Assembly (NCBI RefSeq): GCF_900109525.1
Contig: NZ_FOAN01000007.1
Coordinates: 186,001 to 250,000, forward strand
Direction: 5' to 3'
From: Allobosea lupini
GTDB lineage: Bacteria; Pseudomonadota; Alphaproteobacteria; Rhizobiales; Beijerinckiaceae
DNA length: 64,000 nucleotides
This document shows positions 53,288 to 61,336 of the stretch, one piece after another. The notes under the pieces are model-generated. The model saw only the letters and a program-made list of their open reading frames with translations. It did no database searches and was not told where the DNA came from. The position numbers and the translations under genes were made by a program. Position 1 is the first letter of the stretch; the number at the start of each line of letters is the position of its first letter.

Positions 53288-54144
53288 GCGTTCCAGTTCT
53301 GATGGAAGCGGGCGCGCTGCTCGCCCGCTACGATGTGCTGATCAGCGATGTCTGGGGCGTCGTCCATGACGGCGTGCTGGCGCTCGATCCTGCCTGCGAG
53401 GCGCTGATGCGCTATCGCGAGGGCGGCGGAACCGTCGTGCTGCTCTCGAACGCGCCGGGCCCCTCGGCTCAGATCGCCGGCGTGCTCGACGGCAAGCGCG
53501 TGCCACGCGCCGCCTGGGACCGGCTGGTGACCTCGGGCGATGTGACGCGAGCGTTGATCGCCGAGACGCATCTGCGCAAAGCCTATCATATCGGCTGGCC
53601 GCAGGACCGGGCGGTGTTCGAGGGCTTCGATGTCGAGATAGTCGGCGAGGATGAAGCCGAGTTCGTCGTCGCGACCGAGCTCAACGATTATCGCAAGGAG
53701 CAGCCGGAACAGTACCGGCCCCTGCTGTCGCGCTTCGCGGCGCGCGGCCTGCCCTTCATCTGCGGCAATCCCGATCTCGTCGTCCATGTCGGCCATGATC
53801 TCCTGCCCTGCGCCGGAGCGCTGGCGACGATCTATGAAGAGCTCGGTGGTCATGTCGCCTGGGCTGGCAAGCCGCACCGTCCGGCCTATGACCTTGCGCT
53901 CGCGGCGGCTCGCGAGGCGCGGGGTGGGCGCGATGTCGATCCAGCCCGTGTGCTCGTCATCGGCGATGCGGTGCGCACCGACCTCGCCGGCGCCAGAATG
54001 ATGGGCTTCGACAGCCTGTTCATCGCCGGCGGCATCCACCGCGACGAGACGATCCGGGATGGCTCTGTCGTTCCCGACGGGCTTGCTCGTGTTCTGGCGA
54101 CGCACCGGCCGCTGCCGGTCGCGGCGATGGCGGCGCTCGGCTGA
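53284..54144 (+). CDS. HAD-superfamily hydrolase, subclass IIA (TIGR01459-like)
   Basis: The 286-aa protein has a HAD-IIA fold: nucleophile Asp in LISDVWGVVHDG, motif II LLSNAP, cap domain, Lys in WAGKPHRP and motif IV VIGDAVRTDLAGA. It resembles NagD-like sugar phosphatases found beside PfkB kinases in Alphaproteobacteria. The 4-bp overlap with the kinase suggests a joint metabolic role. Its stop abuts that of the convergent membrane-protein gene with no base between. Confidence 0.87.
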   Translation: MSVPVLMEAGALLARYDVLISDVWGVVHDGVLALDPACEALMRYREGGGTVVLLSNAPGPSAQIAGVLDGKRVPRAAWDRLVTSGDVTRALIAETHLRKAYHIGWPQDRAVFEGFDVEIVGEDEAEFVVATELNDYRKEQPEQYRPLLSRFAARGLPFICGNPDLVVHVGHDLLPCAGALATIYEELGGHVAWAGKPHRPAYDLALAAAREARGGRDVDPARVLVIGDAVRTDLAGARMMGFDSLFIAGGIHRDETIRDGSVVPDGLARVLATHRPLPVAAMAALG

Positions 54145-56523
54145 TCAGACCGGCGGCGGGTTCGCCTTGCGGATCCGCTCGCCGATCGCGTGATAGAGGC
54201 CATCGAACGGGCGGAAGACGAAGCGGACGGTCGAGCGACCGGTCGGGACCTGGACAGCGCGGAAGATCACGTTCGCCCGCAGCAGCTGCGTCGCCTTGCC
54301 GTCGACCTCGACCTGCCACCAGGGCTGCCAGACATCGTTCAATACGACGAAGCCGCCACGCGGCGCGTCGACATCGAGCAGCACCTCCGTGGTGCCGTAA
54401 TTGCGGATGCGGACGCTTCCGGGCTGGGCCGGACCGGTCGGCAGCGGTGGCGGCGCCTTGTCGAACAGGACGGTACGGCGCGGGTCGAATCCGACAGGCC
54501 ATTGCCCGGTTTTCAGGATGGCGCTGAAATCGGCCTGTTGCGCCTCGGTGACGAGGAGCGCGCGCGGCAAGGCGCGTGGGTTCTCGTAGACATACGCTTC
54601 CTTGGTCCGGGCGATCTGGACGAGGTCGCCCGGCTTAAGGCGCTTGTCGATCTCCTCGACCGGGACGCCGGTCGCGATGAAGCGCAGGCCGAGCATGTCG
54701 GCGAGCAGCGAGCGGTAGGATGGCATCAGCGGCGAGAACGTCCGCTGGTCGGGCAGGGCGACATGGTCGCCGGCACCGGTCGCCTGGCTGTAGAGGCCGA
54801 GCCGGAGCGGGTTGTAGCCCAGCGTGTTGTCGAGCCCATGCACGAGGCTGGCATTGGGCCAGTGGAAATCGATGCCGGCGAGCTCGATGCGGTCGCGCCG
54901 GTCGGGGCCGGCAGTGCGGGCGGTCTCGCGCTTCAGCAAGGCGATTGTCTCGTTGCCGCTGTCGGCGCGCAGGACGTCGTACATCGAGGCCGGAAGCGCG
55001 GTCGACTCGCTCGGGCCGTTGTTGACCGCGAGGTCGACGACCATTGTCGCGGCGAGGATGACCGCCGCGGCCATGCCGGCGCCCTGCAGCGCGAGCCCGC
55101 GTGCCGCGACCAGCGCTCCCGCGACCAGGATCAGGCAGAGCACGGCCGTCACCAACGGCACGACGGCGACATGCAGGCGGCCGACCGTCCAGGCCAGCCA
55201 GATCGCGGCGGCGAACGCTGCCAGCAGCAGCAGGATCTCGAGCCCGATCTGCCAGCGGCGCGGACGTGGCGCCGTATCGGTCAGGACGAGATGGGTAAGG
55301 TAGCCGCCGAGGATCGCCAGCAGCGCGCCGAGGATGAAGAGCGCATCGGCCGGACGGCGGTAGAAATCGATGCCCGGCAGGTGGAAGAGCAGGGCAAAGC
55401 CGGGCGTGTAGCGGCCGAGCGCGAAGACCAGCACGAGCAGCGCCGCAACGCTGAGCGCGACGATCTCGCGCCGCAGCAGGGCGCCGCGGACGATGCCGAC
55501 GCCCACGACAAGCAGAATCGGCAACAGGCCGAGATAAAGCTCGCCCATATTGCGGGCGAGATAGAGGTCGAGCGGGCCGAAGCGCTTCTCCCAGGCCGGG
55601 CTGGGCGGGCCCCAGAAATTCTCCAGCGGTCCCGATGCGCCATAGAGATTGGCGATCAGCCCGGTCAGCAGCGAGCCCGGATGCAGCGAGCCCTTGCCGG
55701 CCCCGGCGAGATCGATGACCGGCCGATTCGATTCCTCCGCCAGGACGGCGGTCAGCAGGATCGGGACGGTCGCGACCAATGTGGCGCCGATGACGCCGAG
55801 CAGGAGCGGCATCAGGCTGGCGCGCAGTGCCGGCAGCGGCTTGTCGGCCATGGCGATGGCGGCGAGCACGAGCCCGGCGAGGACATAGACGCCGAGAAGC
55901 GCGACCTGGTCGCGCCCCAGCACCATGAAGCCGGCGGCGAGGCCTGCGGCGAAGCCATAGCGCCAGGAGCTGCGTTCGAGCGCCCGCGAGAGCAAGAGCA
56001 GCGTCACCGCGAAATAGGACAGGCTCAGCACTTGGCCCACATGCTGGATGCGCCAGGCGGCAGCTGCGCCGAAGGCGAAGGACAGGGCGCAGACGACCGC
56101 GCCGGCCGGATGCCAGCCACGATCGCGAAAGATGAGGACGAGGCAGAGTGCGCCGACGAGCAGCGAGCCGAGCAGTGCGCCGTCGCTCCAGCGGAAATCC
56201 GGAGCCGGGTTAAGCAGTGCGATCAGGAAGAAGGGCGGCGAGAAGATCAGGGACTGCGGATCGGCCACCTGCGGCGATCCCGCGAAGACGTAGGGCGTCC
56301 AGAACGGCGAGAGACCCCTGTGCAGCGAGCTGGCCAGGAATTGCAGCTGCGGGTGGAAATGCGCTTTGGCGTCCCAAGGTATGGTGACCGCGCCGGAGAG
56401 CCAGGGCCAGGACAGCGCCAGCCAGCCGGCGCAGACCAGCAACATCACCCTGGCGGTCGGCCAGGGTGCGGGCGGGTGCTCGGTCTCGTGGTGGTCCCGA
56501 TCTGGCAGGGGAGCATCGGACAT
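54145..56523 (-). CDS. YfhO-like multi-spanning membrane protein
   Basis: The 792-aa protein has about twelve transmembrane helices in the N-terminal two-thirds and a C-terminal periplasmic domain with beta-rich YGTTEVLLDVDAPRGGFVVLNDVWQPWW. The layout matches YfhO/GT-C-like glycosyltransferase proteins. ATG 56523 (AGGAAG 7 nt upstream) is preferred; TTG 56574 would overlap the ribA stop as TTGA. Substrate is unknown; a role in cell-surface glycan modification is inferred. Confidence 0.8.
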   Translation of the reverse strand: MSDAPLPDRDHHETEHPPAPWPTARVMLLVCAGWLALSWPWLSGAVTIPWDAKAHFHPQLQFLASSLHRGLSPFWTPYVFAGSPQVADPQSLIFSPPFFLIALLNPAPDFRWSDGALLGSLLVGALCLVLIFRDRGWHPAGAVVCALSFAFGAAAAWRIQHVGQVLSLSYFAVTLLLLSRALERSSWRYGFAAGLAAGFMVLGRDQVALLGVYVLAGLVLAAIAMADKPLPALRASLMPLLLGVIGATLVATVPILLTAVLAEESNRPVIDLAGAGKGSLHPGSLLTGLIANLYGASGPLENFWGPPSPAWEKRFGPLDLYLARNMGELYLGLLPILLVVGVGIVRGALLRREIVALSVAALLVLVFALGRYTPGFALLFHLPGIDFYRRPADALFILGALLAILGGYLTHLVLTDTAPRPRRWQIGLEILLLLAAFAAAIWLAWTVGRLHVAVVPLVTAVLCLILVAGALVAARGLALQGAGMAAAVILAATMVVDLAVNNGPSESTALPASMYDVLRADSGNETIALLKRETARTAGPDRRDRIELAGIDFHWPNASLVHGLDNTLGYNPLRLGLYSQATGAGDHVALPDQRTFSPLMPSYRSLLADMLGLRFIATGVPVEEIDKRLKPGDLVQIARTKEAYVYENPRALPRALLVTEAQQADFSAILKTGQWPVGFDPRRTVLFDKAPPPLPTGPAQPGSVRIRNYGTTEVLLDVDAPRGGFVVLNDVWQPWWQVEVDGKATQLLRANVIFRAVQVPTGRSTVRFVFRPFDGLYHAIGERIRKANPPPV

Positions 56524-56570
56524 CCGGGCTTCCTGCCCCAGGTCCGGTGCGCGATCAATGCTCGCGCCGG

Positions 56571-57698
56571 TCAATCCTTGGGCGCGGCACGCGCCATCAG
56601 TGCGTCCATATCGATGAAGTGGCCGGCGCGATCACGCTTCGAGGCGAGATAGCGGACATTGTGGACGTTCGGGCGGCCGAGCACGCGCTGCGTCGCGGCG
56701 ACTTCGAGGCCGGCGGCCTTGATCGCCCCGATCTTCAGCGGGTTGTTGGTCAGCGCGGTGACGCTGGAAACGCCGAGCTGCTTCAGCATCGCTGCGGCGA
56801 AGTCGAAATGGCGCTGGTCGAGATCGAAGCCGAGCACCTCGTCGGCATCGTAGGTGTCCCAGCCCTGGCTCTGCAGCTTGTAGGCCCGCATCTTGTTGGA
56901 GATGCCGTTGCCGCGGCCTTCCTGGTCGAGATAGAGCAGGATGCCGCCCTCGTTCTCAGCCATCCACTGCACGGTCTCGCGCAGCTGGTCGCCGCAATCG
57001 CATTTCAGCGAGCCGAACAGGTCGCCGGTCAGGCAGGCCGAATGCAGGCGCACCGGCACGGCAGTCGAGAGATCCGGCTTGCCGACGATGATCGCGACCT
57101 GGTCGCGCAGGCCCTCGCCGCCGCGGAAGACCACAAACTCGGTCTCAGGCGCGCCCTCGAGCGGGACGGGGGCGCGGCCTACGATGGCAAGCCGCGCGAC
57201 CTGCGCAGCGCGGTAGCCGTTGATCGCGTCGATCGAGACCTCGATCAGCGGCTCGCCAGCGACCTGCGCGGCCTGGACCGGGACGAGGATCACTGCCGGC
57301 AGCACGAGTGCGAGGCGAGCAAGTTCGAGCGCGGCATTGTCGAGCGCACCTGCCGGCCCGACGGGGGCATCGACACGGGCATCAAGCTTCAGGGCCAGAG
57401 TCTCGACGCGGGCGAGATCGATCGTTGGCATGGCGAGGATGCCGGTCTCCGCGCGCCCCTTGGCGCCGAGACGGCGCAAGCGCGCCGAACTCAGAACCAG
57501 ACGAGTATTGCCGGCGGACAGGGAGTCGAGGCGGCCGGTAAGATCGGCCTCCGCAAGCTCAGCCGACAGAGCCAGAGCCAGCTCCGCGCCATGGCGCAGC
57601 AGCACCGGACGCGCGGCGCGAAACTCGGCGAGAGCGCGGTCGACGGCGACCAGATCGGTTTCACCCGGCCGGTCGAAAAGCTTACGCGACTGAGGCAT
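56571..57698 (-). CDS. ribA: GTP cyclohydrolase II with degenerate N-terminal domain
   Basis: The enzyme opens GTP for riboflavin synthesis. The 375-aa protein is nearly twice the length of E. coli RibA. Its C-terminal half (about residues 190-375) has the zinc Cys motif GDLFGSLKCDCGDQL, the catalytic DQEGRGNGISNKM and the C-terminal VHNVRYLASKRDRAGH. The N-terminal half begins like RibB (VDRALAEFRAARPVLL) but lacks the DDEDRENEGD metal/substrate loop, so it looks like a decayed DHBP synthase domain. The YfhO-like gene follows. Confidence 0.9.
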   Translation of the reverse strand: MPQSRKLFDRPGETDLVAVDRALAEFRAARPVLLRHGAELALALSAELAEADLTGRLDSLSAGNTRLVLSSARLRRLGAKGRAETGILAMPTIDLARVETLALKLDARVDAPVGPAGALDNAALELARLALVLPAVILVPVQAAQVAGEPLIEVSIDAINGYRAAQVARLAIVGRAPVPLEGAPETEFVVFRGGEGLRDQVAIIVGKPDLSTAVPVRLHSACLTGDLFGSLKCDCGDQLRETVQWMAENEGGILLYLDQEGRGNGISNKMRAYKLQSQGWDTYDADEVLGFDLDQRHFDFAAAMLKQLGVSSVTALTNNPLKIGAIKAAGLEVAATQRVLGRPNVHNVRYLASKRDRAGHFIDMDALMARAAPKD

Positions 57699-57958
57699 CG
57701 GAAGGTCCGTCAGATTGCGCCCGAGAGCGCGGAGGAGTGTGAGCTTCTTACGCGTATCTCGCTCGGACAGATCACCCGGCGCGACACGGCGCTTCTACAA
57801 CGTTTCCGGTTCTGCGTGGTTCCCAAGACAGTGCCTGCAATCGACCTGATCGCCAGCAGATTGCAGACTGGGCTATAAAAGCGCGAGATTGAACACCAGA
57901 TGAATAGTCGTGGCAGCGGGCCCTGACCAGATATGGCGAGCCGGAGCGCGTAAGGGAA

Positions 57959-58549
57959 ATGACGCAGGGGCATGACCCGGTAACGCCAGGCGCGGGACGC
58001 GTCGCCGTCTACAGTGCGGCGGCGCGCGCGCTGCACTGGATCACGGTCGCCGCGGTGTTCGTGATGATCCCGCTCGGGTTCGCCATGACCTATCGCGGCA
58101 ACACGCTCGACATCTGGGATGGCGTGACCGACGCCCTCTATTCCTCGCACAAGCTGCTCGGCTTCCTGGTCCTCTGGCTCAGCGCCGGCCGACTGCTCTA
58201 CCGGCTGCTGCATGGCGCGCCGCCTGACGAACCGACGCTGGAATGGTGGCAGAAGGCTGCCTCGCATCTCGTGCATTGGGCGCTCTACGGCCTGCTGCTG
58301 ATCGTGCCGCTGCTCGGTTGGATTGGCGTTTCGTTGTTCCCGTCGCTGATGGTGTTCAACCTGTTCGAGCTGCCGGCGCTGGCTGCGCCGAACGAGGAGG
58401 TCGCCAAGCGCGTGCTGTCCGTCCATGGCTGGCTCGCCATCCTGCTGGCGCTGCTGGTCTGCGCGCATATCGGCGCGGCGCTCTTCCACTATCTCATCCG
58501 CAAGGACGGCGTGCTGCGCCGGATGCTGCCGGGGCTTTCAAGACGTTAA
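57959..58549 (+). CDS. Cytochrome b561-family protein
   Basis: The 196-aa protein has four transmembrane helices with the haem-ligand His residues expected of the bacterial cytochrome b561/CybB family (ARALHWITV, SSHKLLG, SHLVHWALYG, SVHGWLA). It would pass electrons from the quinone pool. It follows a 260-bp gap after the divergent ribA. No operon partner. Confidence 0.9.
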   Translation: MTQGHDPVTPGAGRVAVYSAAARALHWITVAAVFVMIPLGFAMTYRGNTLDIWDGVTDALYSSHKLLGFLVLWLSAGRLLYRLLHGAPPDEPTLEWWQKAASHLVHWALYGLLLIVPLLGWIGVSLFPSLMVFNLFELPALAAPNEEVAKRVLSVHGWLAILLALLVCAHIGAALFHYLIRKDGVLRRMLPGLSRR

Positions 58550-58569
58550 GTCCCGACATTTATCTCGGT

Positions 58570-58674
58570 GTCATCCCGGACGGAGCGCAGCGGAGATCCG
58601 GGATCCATTCCTGAGCCTTGCCGATGAAAGTTCCGGAATGGGTCCCGGGTCTCTCTGCGTTCGCCCGGGACGAC
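58570..58674. repeat. Palindromic intergenic repeat, family A copy 2
   Basis: GTCATCCCGG ... CCCGGGACGAC arms and an inner GGGATCCATTCC ... GGAATGGGTCCC match the copy at 3148-3260 with some divergence. It lies between the convergent b561 and Nudix genes. Confidence 0.8.
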
Positions 58675-58704
58675 TCGCGTTTTTTCATTTTTGCGCTCTA
58701 CCCG

Positions 58705-59226
58705 TCACCATTCAGCTGGTGTTGTTGTCCCCTCGACGATCTCCGCCAGCCGGCGGCGGGTCCCCGGCGTCGTCCTGTCCGGCAGGGCGGAAAGCGGGAA
58801 GAAGCGCGCCTCGGCGATCTCGTGATCCGGCTGCTTCGGCGCGCTCTGCGTGAAGGCCCGTACGATGAAGACGGCGACATGGTCGCGGTCGGAGACATGG
58901 CGGTTGAGGAAGACCCCGTGCAGCACGGCCGGACGGGTCAGCGCGATATTGGCCTCCTCGCGCAGTTCCTTGGCGAGTGCGTCGAGAAGCGTCTCGTCCG
59001 GCTCGACGCCACCGCCGGGCATATGCCAGCCCGGCGTGTAGGTGTGGCGTACCAAAAGGACCTCGCCAGCCTCGCTCAGCACGGCGGCGCGGACGCCGAG
59101 TGTCATCCCGCGGCGCAAGCGGAAATAGAGATGCAGGACACGGCCGGCGAGCCGGCGCAGCGCGCGCGGCACTCGCTCGATTCCCGATGCGTCGGAGCGC
59201 GGGCCGGATCCGTCCTCGCTGCTCAC
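58705..59226 (-). CDS. Nudix hydrolase
   Basis: The 173-aa protein has a Nudix box with core GVEPDETLLDALAKELREE, in which the usual REUxEE is KELREE (Arg to Lys) and the last Gly is Asn. The rest of the fold (MTLGVRAAVLSEAGEVLLVRH, WHMPGG) is conserved. Catalytic Glu residues remain, so activity is likely. The substrate is unknown. Confidence 0.88.
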   Translation of the reverse strand: MSSEDGSGPRSDASGIERVPRALRRLAGRVLHLYFRLRRGMTLGVRAAVLSEAGEVLLVRHTYTPGWHMPGGGVEPDETLLDALAKELREEANIALTRPAVLHGVFLNRHVSDRDHVAVFIVRAFTQSAPKQPDHEIAEARFFPLSALPDRTTPGTRRRLAEIVEGTTTPAEW

Positions 59227-59260
59227 GATGTGGGCAAATCCTGCTGCCGGGTTAATTGTC

Positions 59261-59277
59261 TATGCAATGGGTGCATA
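59261..59277. promoter_or_regulatory. Inverted repeat upstream of the 38-aa ORF
   Basis: TATGCA-ATGGG-TGCATA is a perfect 6-bp inverted repeat, 88 bp before the small ORF and 34 bp from the Nudix start. It is a possible operator for either gene. A -10-like TATAAC is at 59302-59307. Confidence 0.35.
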
Positions 59278-59365
59278 ACGGAACTCTGTTTGCCCTCTCG
59301 ATATAACACAAACGCGCCTTAAATAGGGGGCACAAGCTCACACCGTTACCGCTGGGGAAATTACC

Positions 59366-59482
59366 ATGCTTCTCGCATTCATCACCGCCCGTCTGAACGC
59401 CAAGCCCCGCTTCGTCTGGAAGCCGGCTGTCACCCTGACCGATCCGCGCATCGTCTCGGAGCTGATGGGCTCGGCCAACTGA
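59366..59482 (+). CDS. 38-aa small ORF, unknown
   Basis: ATG 59366 follows GGGGAA with 6-nt spacing and opens a 38-codon frame ending at TGA 59480-59482. 33 of 38 codons end in G or C, as in neighbouring genes, and no rare codons appear. The peptide is weakly hydrophobic at its start (MLLAFITARL), then basic, with KPRFVWKPAVTLTDPRI. No family is known to me. It lies 80 bp before the phosphoesterase gene in the same direction. Confidence 0.5.
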   Translation: MLLAFITARLNAKPRFVWKPAVTLTDPRIVSELMGSAN

Positions 59483-59562
59483 GCCTTTCAGGCTGCGTCA
59501 TCTTCGCCCGCCGCCGCTGTCATGCTTGACGCGGCGCGGGCGTTGAAGGCAAGCGCTGGAGT

Positions 59563-60462
59563 GTGTTCACGCTCGCGCATCTCTCCGACCCGCACCTCGG
59601 GCCGCTGACGAAGTTCTCGCTGCGAGAGCTGATCGGCAAGCGCGCGACCGGATATGTCAACTGGCGACGCAAGCGGCGCCATGCCCATGACATGGAGATC
59701 CTCGGGCTGATCGTCGCCGACATCCTGGCGCAAAAGCCCGACCACATCGCCTGCACCGGCGATGTCTCCCATATCGGCCTGCCGACCGAATTCAAGACGG
59801 CGCTCTCCTTCCTCGATACGCTCGGCCCGCGCGATGCCGTCAGCTTCGTGCCGGGCAATCACGATTGCTATGCGCGTTCGTCACTGTCGGCGCTGGCGCG
59901 CGAGCTTGCGCCCTGGTGCGCCAGTGATGACGGACAGGCCGGCTATCCCTGGTATCGCCAGCGCGGCTCCGTCGCGCTGATCGGGATGAACACCGGCATC
60001 CCGACCATGCCGCTGATGGCGACCGGGCGTGTGGGCTCGGCCCAGATCGCCATTGCCGAGAAGCTGCTGGCGCAAGCCAAGGCCGAGGGGCTGATCCGCG
60101 TCGTACTGATTCACCACCCGCCCTATATCGGCGGCGCGCGGCGCACGCGCGAACTGGTCGACGCCGATGCCTTCGAGGCGATGCTGCGCCGGGCCGGGGC
60201 CGAGCTCGTCCTGCACGGCCATAATCACCGTTTCTCGCTGGCCTGGCGGCGGGGGCTCGACCACGACGTGCCGATCGTCGGCGTGCCCTCGGCCTCGATC
60301 GGCCTGCGCGGCGGTCATGCCGAGCTCGCCTGCTGGCACCTGCTGCGCATCGAGGGGCCTGCGGCGGCCCCTCGCATCAGCCTGGAGCGCCGTGCCTTCG
60401 ATCTCGACGGCACGGTAAAGCTGCTGCAGTCGATACCGCTGACGGGCGGCGGGCTGGTCTGA
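59563..60462 (+). CDS. Calcineurin-like metallophosphoesterase
   Basis: The 299-aa protein has all five metal-binding blocks: SDPHLG, GDVSHIG, GNHDCYA, HHPP and HGHNHRF. It belongs to the class of the cyclic-nucleotide phosphodiesterase CpdA/Icc-type and UDP-2,3-diacylglucosamine hydrolase-like enzymes; the substrate is not clear. A GTG at 59563 starts the conserved FTLAHLSDPH. Confidence 0.9.
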   Translation: MFTLAHLSDPHLGPLTKFSLRELIGKRATGYVNWRRKRRHAHDMEILGLIVADILAQKPDHIACTGDVSHIGLPTEFKTALSFLDTLGPRDAVSFVPGNHDCYARSSLSALARELAPWCASDDGQAGYPWYRQRGSVALIGMNTGIPTMPLMATGRVGSAQIAIAEKLLAQAKAEGLIRVVLIHHPPYIGGARRTRELVDADAFEAMLRRAGAELVLHGHNHRFSLAWRRGLDHDVPIVGVPSASIGLRGGHAELACWHLLRIEGPAAAPRISLERRAFDLDGTVKLLQSIPLTGGGLV

Positions 60463-60471
60463 AGGGCCGCG

Positions 60472-61218
60472 TCAGACGCAGCGGCCGCCGTCGACTGCCA
60501 GGATCGACCCGGTCACCATCTCGGACTCGTCCGAGCACAGGAACAGCGCGGCATTGGCGATGTCCTGCGGCGTCGAGAAGCGGCCCCAGGGAATCGTCGC
60601 GGTGAAGGCCTTGCGCTTCTCCGGCGTGTCCTCGCCCATGAAGGTCGCGAGCAGCGGCGTCTCGCCGGCGACCGGGGCGATGGCGTTGACGCGGATCCTG
60701 TCCGGCGCGAGCTCGACCGCCATCGACTTCGAGAGCAGGTTCGCGGCACCCTTCGAGCCGTTGTACCAGGTCAGCCCCGGGCGCGGGCGCACACCGGCGG
60801 TCGAGCCGATATTGAGGATGACGCCGCCGCCATGCTCGCGGAAATGCGGCACCGTCGCCCTGGCCATCAGGAAGATCGACTTGACGTTGACGTCGAAGAC
60901 GCGGTCGAACTCGGCCTCGGTGACATCGAGCATCGGCTGGTTGCGATGGCTGATGCCGGCATTGTTCACGACGATATCGAGCCGCTCGAAGCGCTTGATC
61001 ACCTTGGCCACGGCGGCATCGACGCTCTTGGCCTTGCCGACGTCGCAGGCGACCGCGAAGGCCTTGCGGCCGATCGCCTTGGCGGCCTCGCGGGCCTTGT
61101 CGCCGTTGATGTCGAGCACCGCGACCCGTGCGCCCTCGCGTACGAAGGTCTCGGCGATGCCGAGGCCAAAGCCCTGCGCCGCGCCGGTGATCAGCGCGGT
61201 CTTGCCCTTGAGTCTCAT
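60472..61218 (-). CDS. Short-chain dehydrogenase/reductase
   Basis: The 248-aa SDR has the cofactor motif GAAQGFG, NNAG, Ser in IGSTAG and the catalytic YNGSK, with a VDGGRCV end. It resembles 3-oxoacyl-ACP-reductase/glucose-dehydrogenase-like members. ATG 61218 follows GAGGGAA; the frame to 61485 overlaps the next gene and is not used. Its stop is 9 bp from the convergent phosphoesterase. Confidence 0.9.
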   Translation of the reverse strand: MRLKGKTALITGAAQGFGLGIAETFVREGARVAVLDINGDKAREAAKAIGRKAFAVACDVGKAKSVDAAVAKVIKRFERLDIVVNNAGISHRNQPMLDVTEAEFDRVFDVNVKSIFLMARATVPHFREHGGGVILNIGSTAGVRPRPGLTWYNGSKGAANLLSKSMAVELAPDRIRVNAIAPVAGETPLLATFMGEDTPEKRKAFTATIPWGRFSTPQDIANAALFLCSDESEMVTGSILAVDGGRCV

Positions 61219-61336
61219 TGGTGTTCCCTCGGAAAGCATTTTGCCGGGTGACTGTGGGGCGATTTGGCGGTCGAGATAAATACGCTTTCGCGATTGGCCG
61301 GATAGCGGAATTGTATGGGCTGCACCGGCCGCCGCC

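Noticed and set aside
54190..56652. 820-codon plus-strand frame opposite the YfhO-like gene
   Set aside because: Highly charged Arg/Gln/Glu/Asp shadow; the minus-strand frame has clear transmembrane helices and a ribosome-binding site.
57711..57878. In-frame plus-strand tail ending in LIASRLQTGL between ribA and cytochrome b561
   Set aside because: It reads like plausible protein but has no start codon with ribosome-binding site within the gap, and continues into ribA antisense.
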